From Planctomycetaceae bacterium UBA6172 (lineage in GTDB: Bacteria > Planctomycetota > Planctomycetia > Pirellulales > Pirellulaceae): a DNA stretch of 6,486 bases. The notes below the pieces were generated by a model. It worked only from the letters and a program-made list of their open reading frames with translations. It searched no databases and was not told where the DNA came from. Shown in pieces: positions 6,440 through 6,486 of the stretch. The first letter of the stretch is position 1, and every line of letters starts with the position of its first letter. Made by a program: the position numbers and the translations under genes. The stretch covers positions 1,208 through 7,693 of the forward strand of contig DITY01000242.1 of NCBI GenBank assembly GCA_002422955.1, in the 5' to 3' direction.

Positions 6440-6486
6440 GACAGGCTTCGCCGGGGTCAGGCCTTGACAGGCTTCGCCGGGGTCAG
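6440..6486. repeat. Tandem REP-like palindromic units cut by the window edge
   Basis: Two identical 21-nt units occur at 6440-6460 and 6466-6486, a 26-nt period with a 5-nt spacer (GCCTT). The units run from GACAGG to GGGGTCAG. With the base before it, the second unit folds into an imperfect hairpin: TGAC pairs with GTCA, and inside that GGC pairs with GCC around TTC. The second copy ends exactly at the edge, so more copies may follow. The 5-nt spacing rules out a CRISPR array. Confidence 0.7.

Larger units (their letters stand above)
5760..6486. other. Noncoding right end with no recognisable gene
   Basis: About 725 nt upstream of the dabBA promoter carry no reading frame with a recognisable domain, a credible ribosome-binding site and a clear coding pattern together. 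Short open frames on both strands overlap each other and look random, with Arg-, Cys- and Pro-rich translations. I see no tRNA or rRNA signature. What is present: one operator-like dyad, several inverted repeats and a REP-like tandem at the edge. The stretch may be a relic or a repeat-rich intergenic region. Confidence 0.6.

Noticed and set aside
6440..6486. Possible start of a CRISPR array
   Set aside because: The two repeats are separated by only 5 nt, far too short for a spacer.

Overview
The window is GC-rich, and three coding segments cover about 85 % of it. The gene mix suggests a Gram-negative environmental bacterium: a GDT-type gamma-glutamyltransferase-family enzyme, a DabA/DabB inorganic-carbon uptake pair and a YhbS-like acetyltransferase relic. 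Planctomycetota is my best guess, held weakly, because nothing here is diagnostic of taxonomy.

Layout, left to right. Positions 2-1060 (+) are the 3' part of a gamma-glutamyltransferase-family gene that begins upstream of the window. Directly after its stop, 1061-1309 (+) holds a decayed GNAT acetyltransferase fragment. A strong inverted repeat (1335-1360) sits between this rightward unit and the leftward unit that converges on it. The leftward unit is a two-gene operon on the minus strand: dabB (5680-4073), then dabA (4021-1427), separated by 51 nt. Both genes have near-identical AGGAG ribosome-binding regions. A good sigma70-like promoter lies about 50 nt upstream of dabB, with a perfect short dyad further upstream. 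From about 5760 to the right edge (about 725 nt) I see no convincing gene. That stretch holds several inverted repeats and, at the very edge, two copies of a REP-like imperfect palindrome at a 26-nt period.

How the genes work together: DabB resembles the proton-conducting antiporter-like subunits of complex I. DabA is a cytoplasmic protein with a beta-carbonic-anhydrase-like zinc site. Together they form the described DAB system, which is thought to use the proton gradient to drive one-way hydration of CO2 to bicarbonate and so accumulate dissolved inorganic carbon. The zinc ligands expected for DabA are all present, so the system looks intact. There is no carboxysome, RuBisCO or regulator gene in view, so the window does not show autotrophy. 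The gamma-glutamyltransferase and the acetyltransferase relic face the operon and have no evident functional link to it.

The DAB system is already known. I see no undescribed protein system here. The least explained parts are the noncoding right end with its palindromic repeats and the duplicated translation-initiation sequence within the operon.
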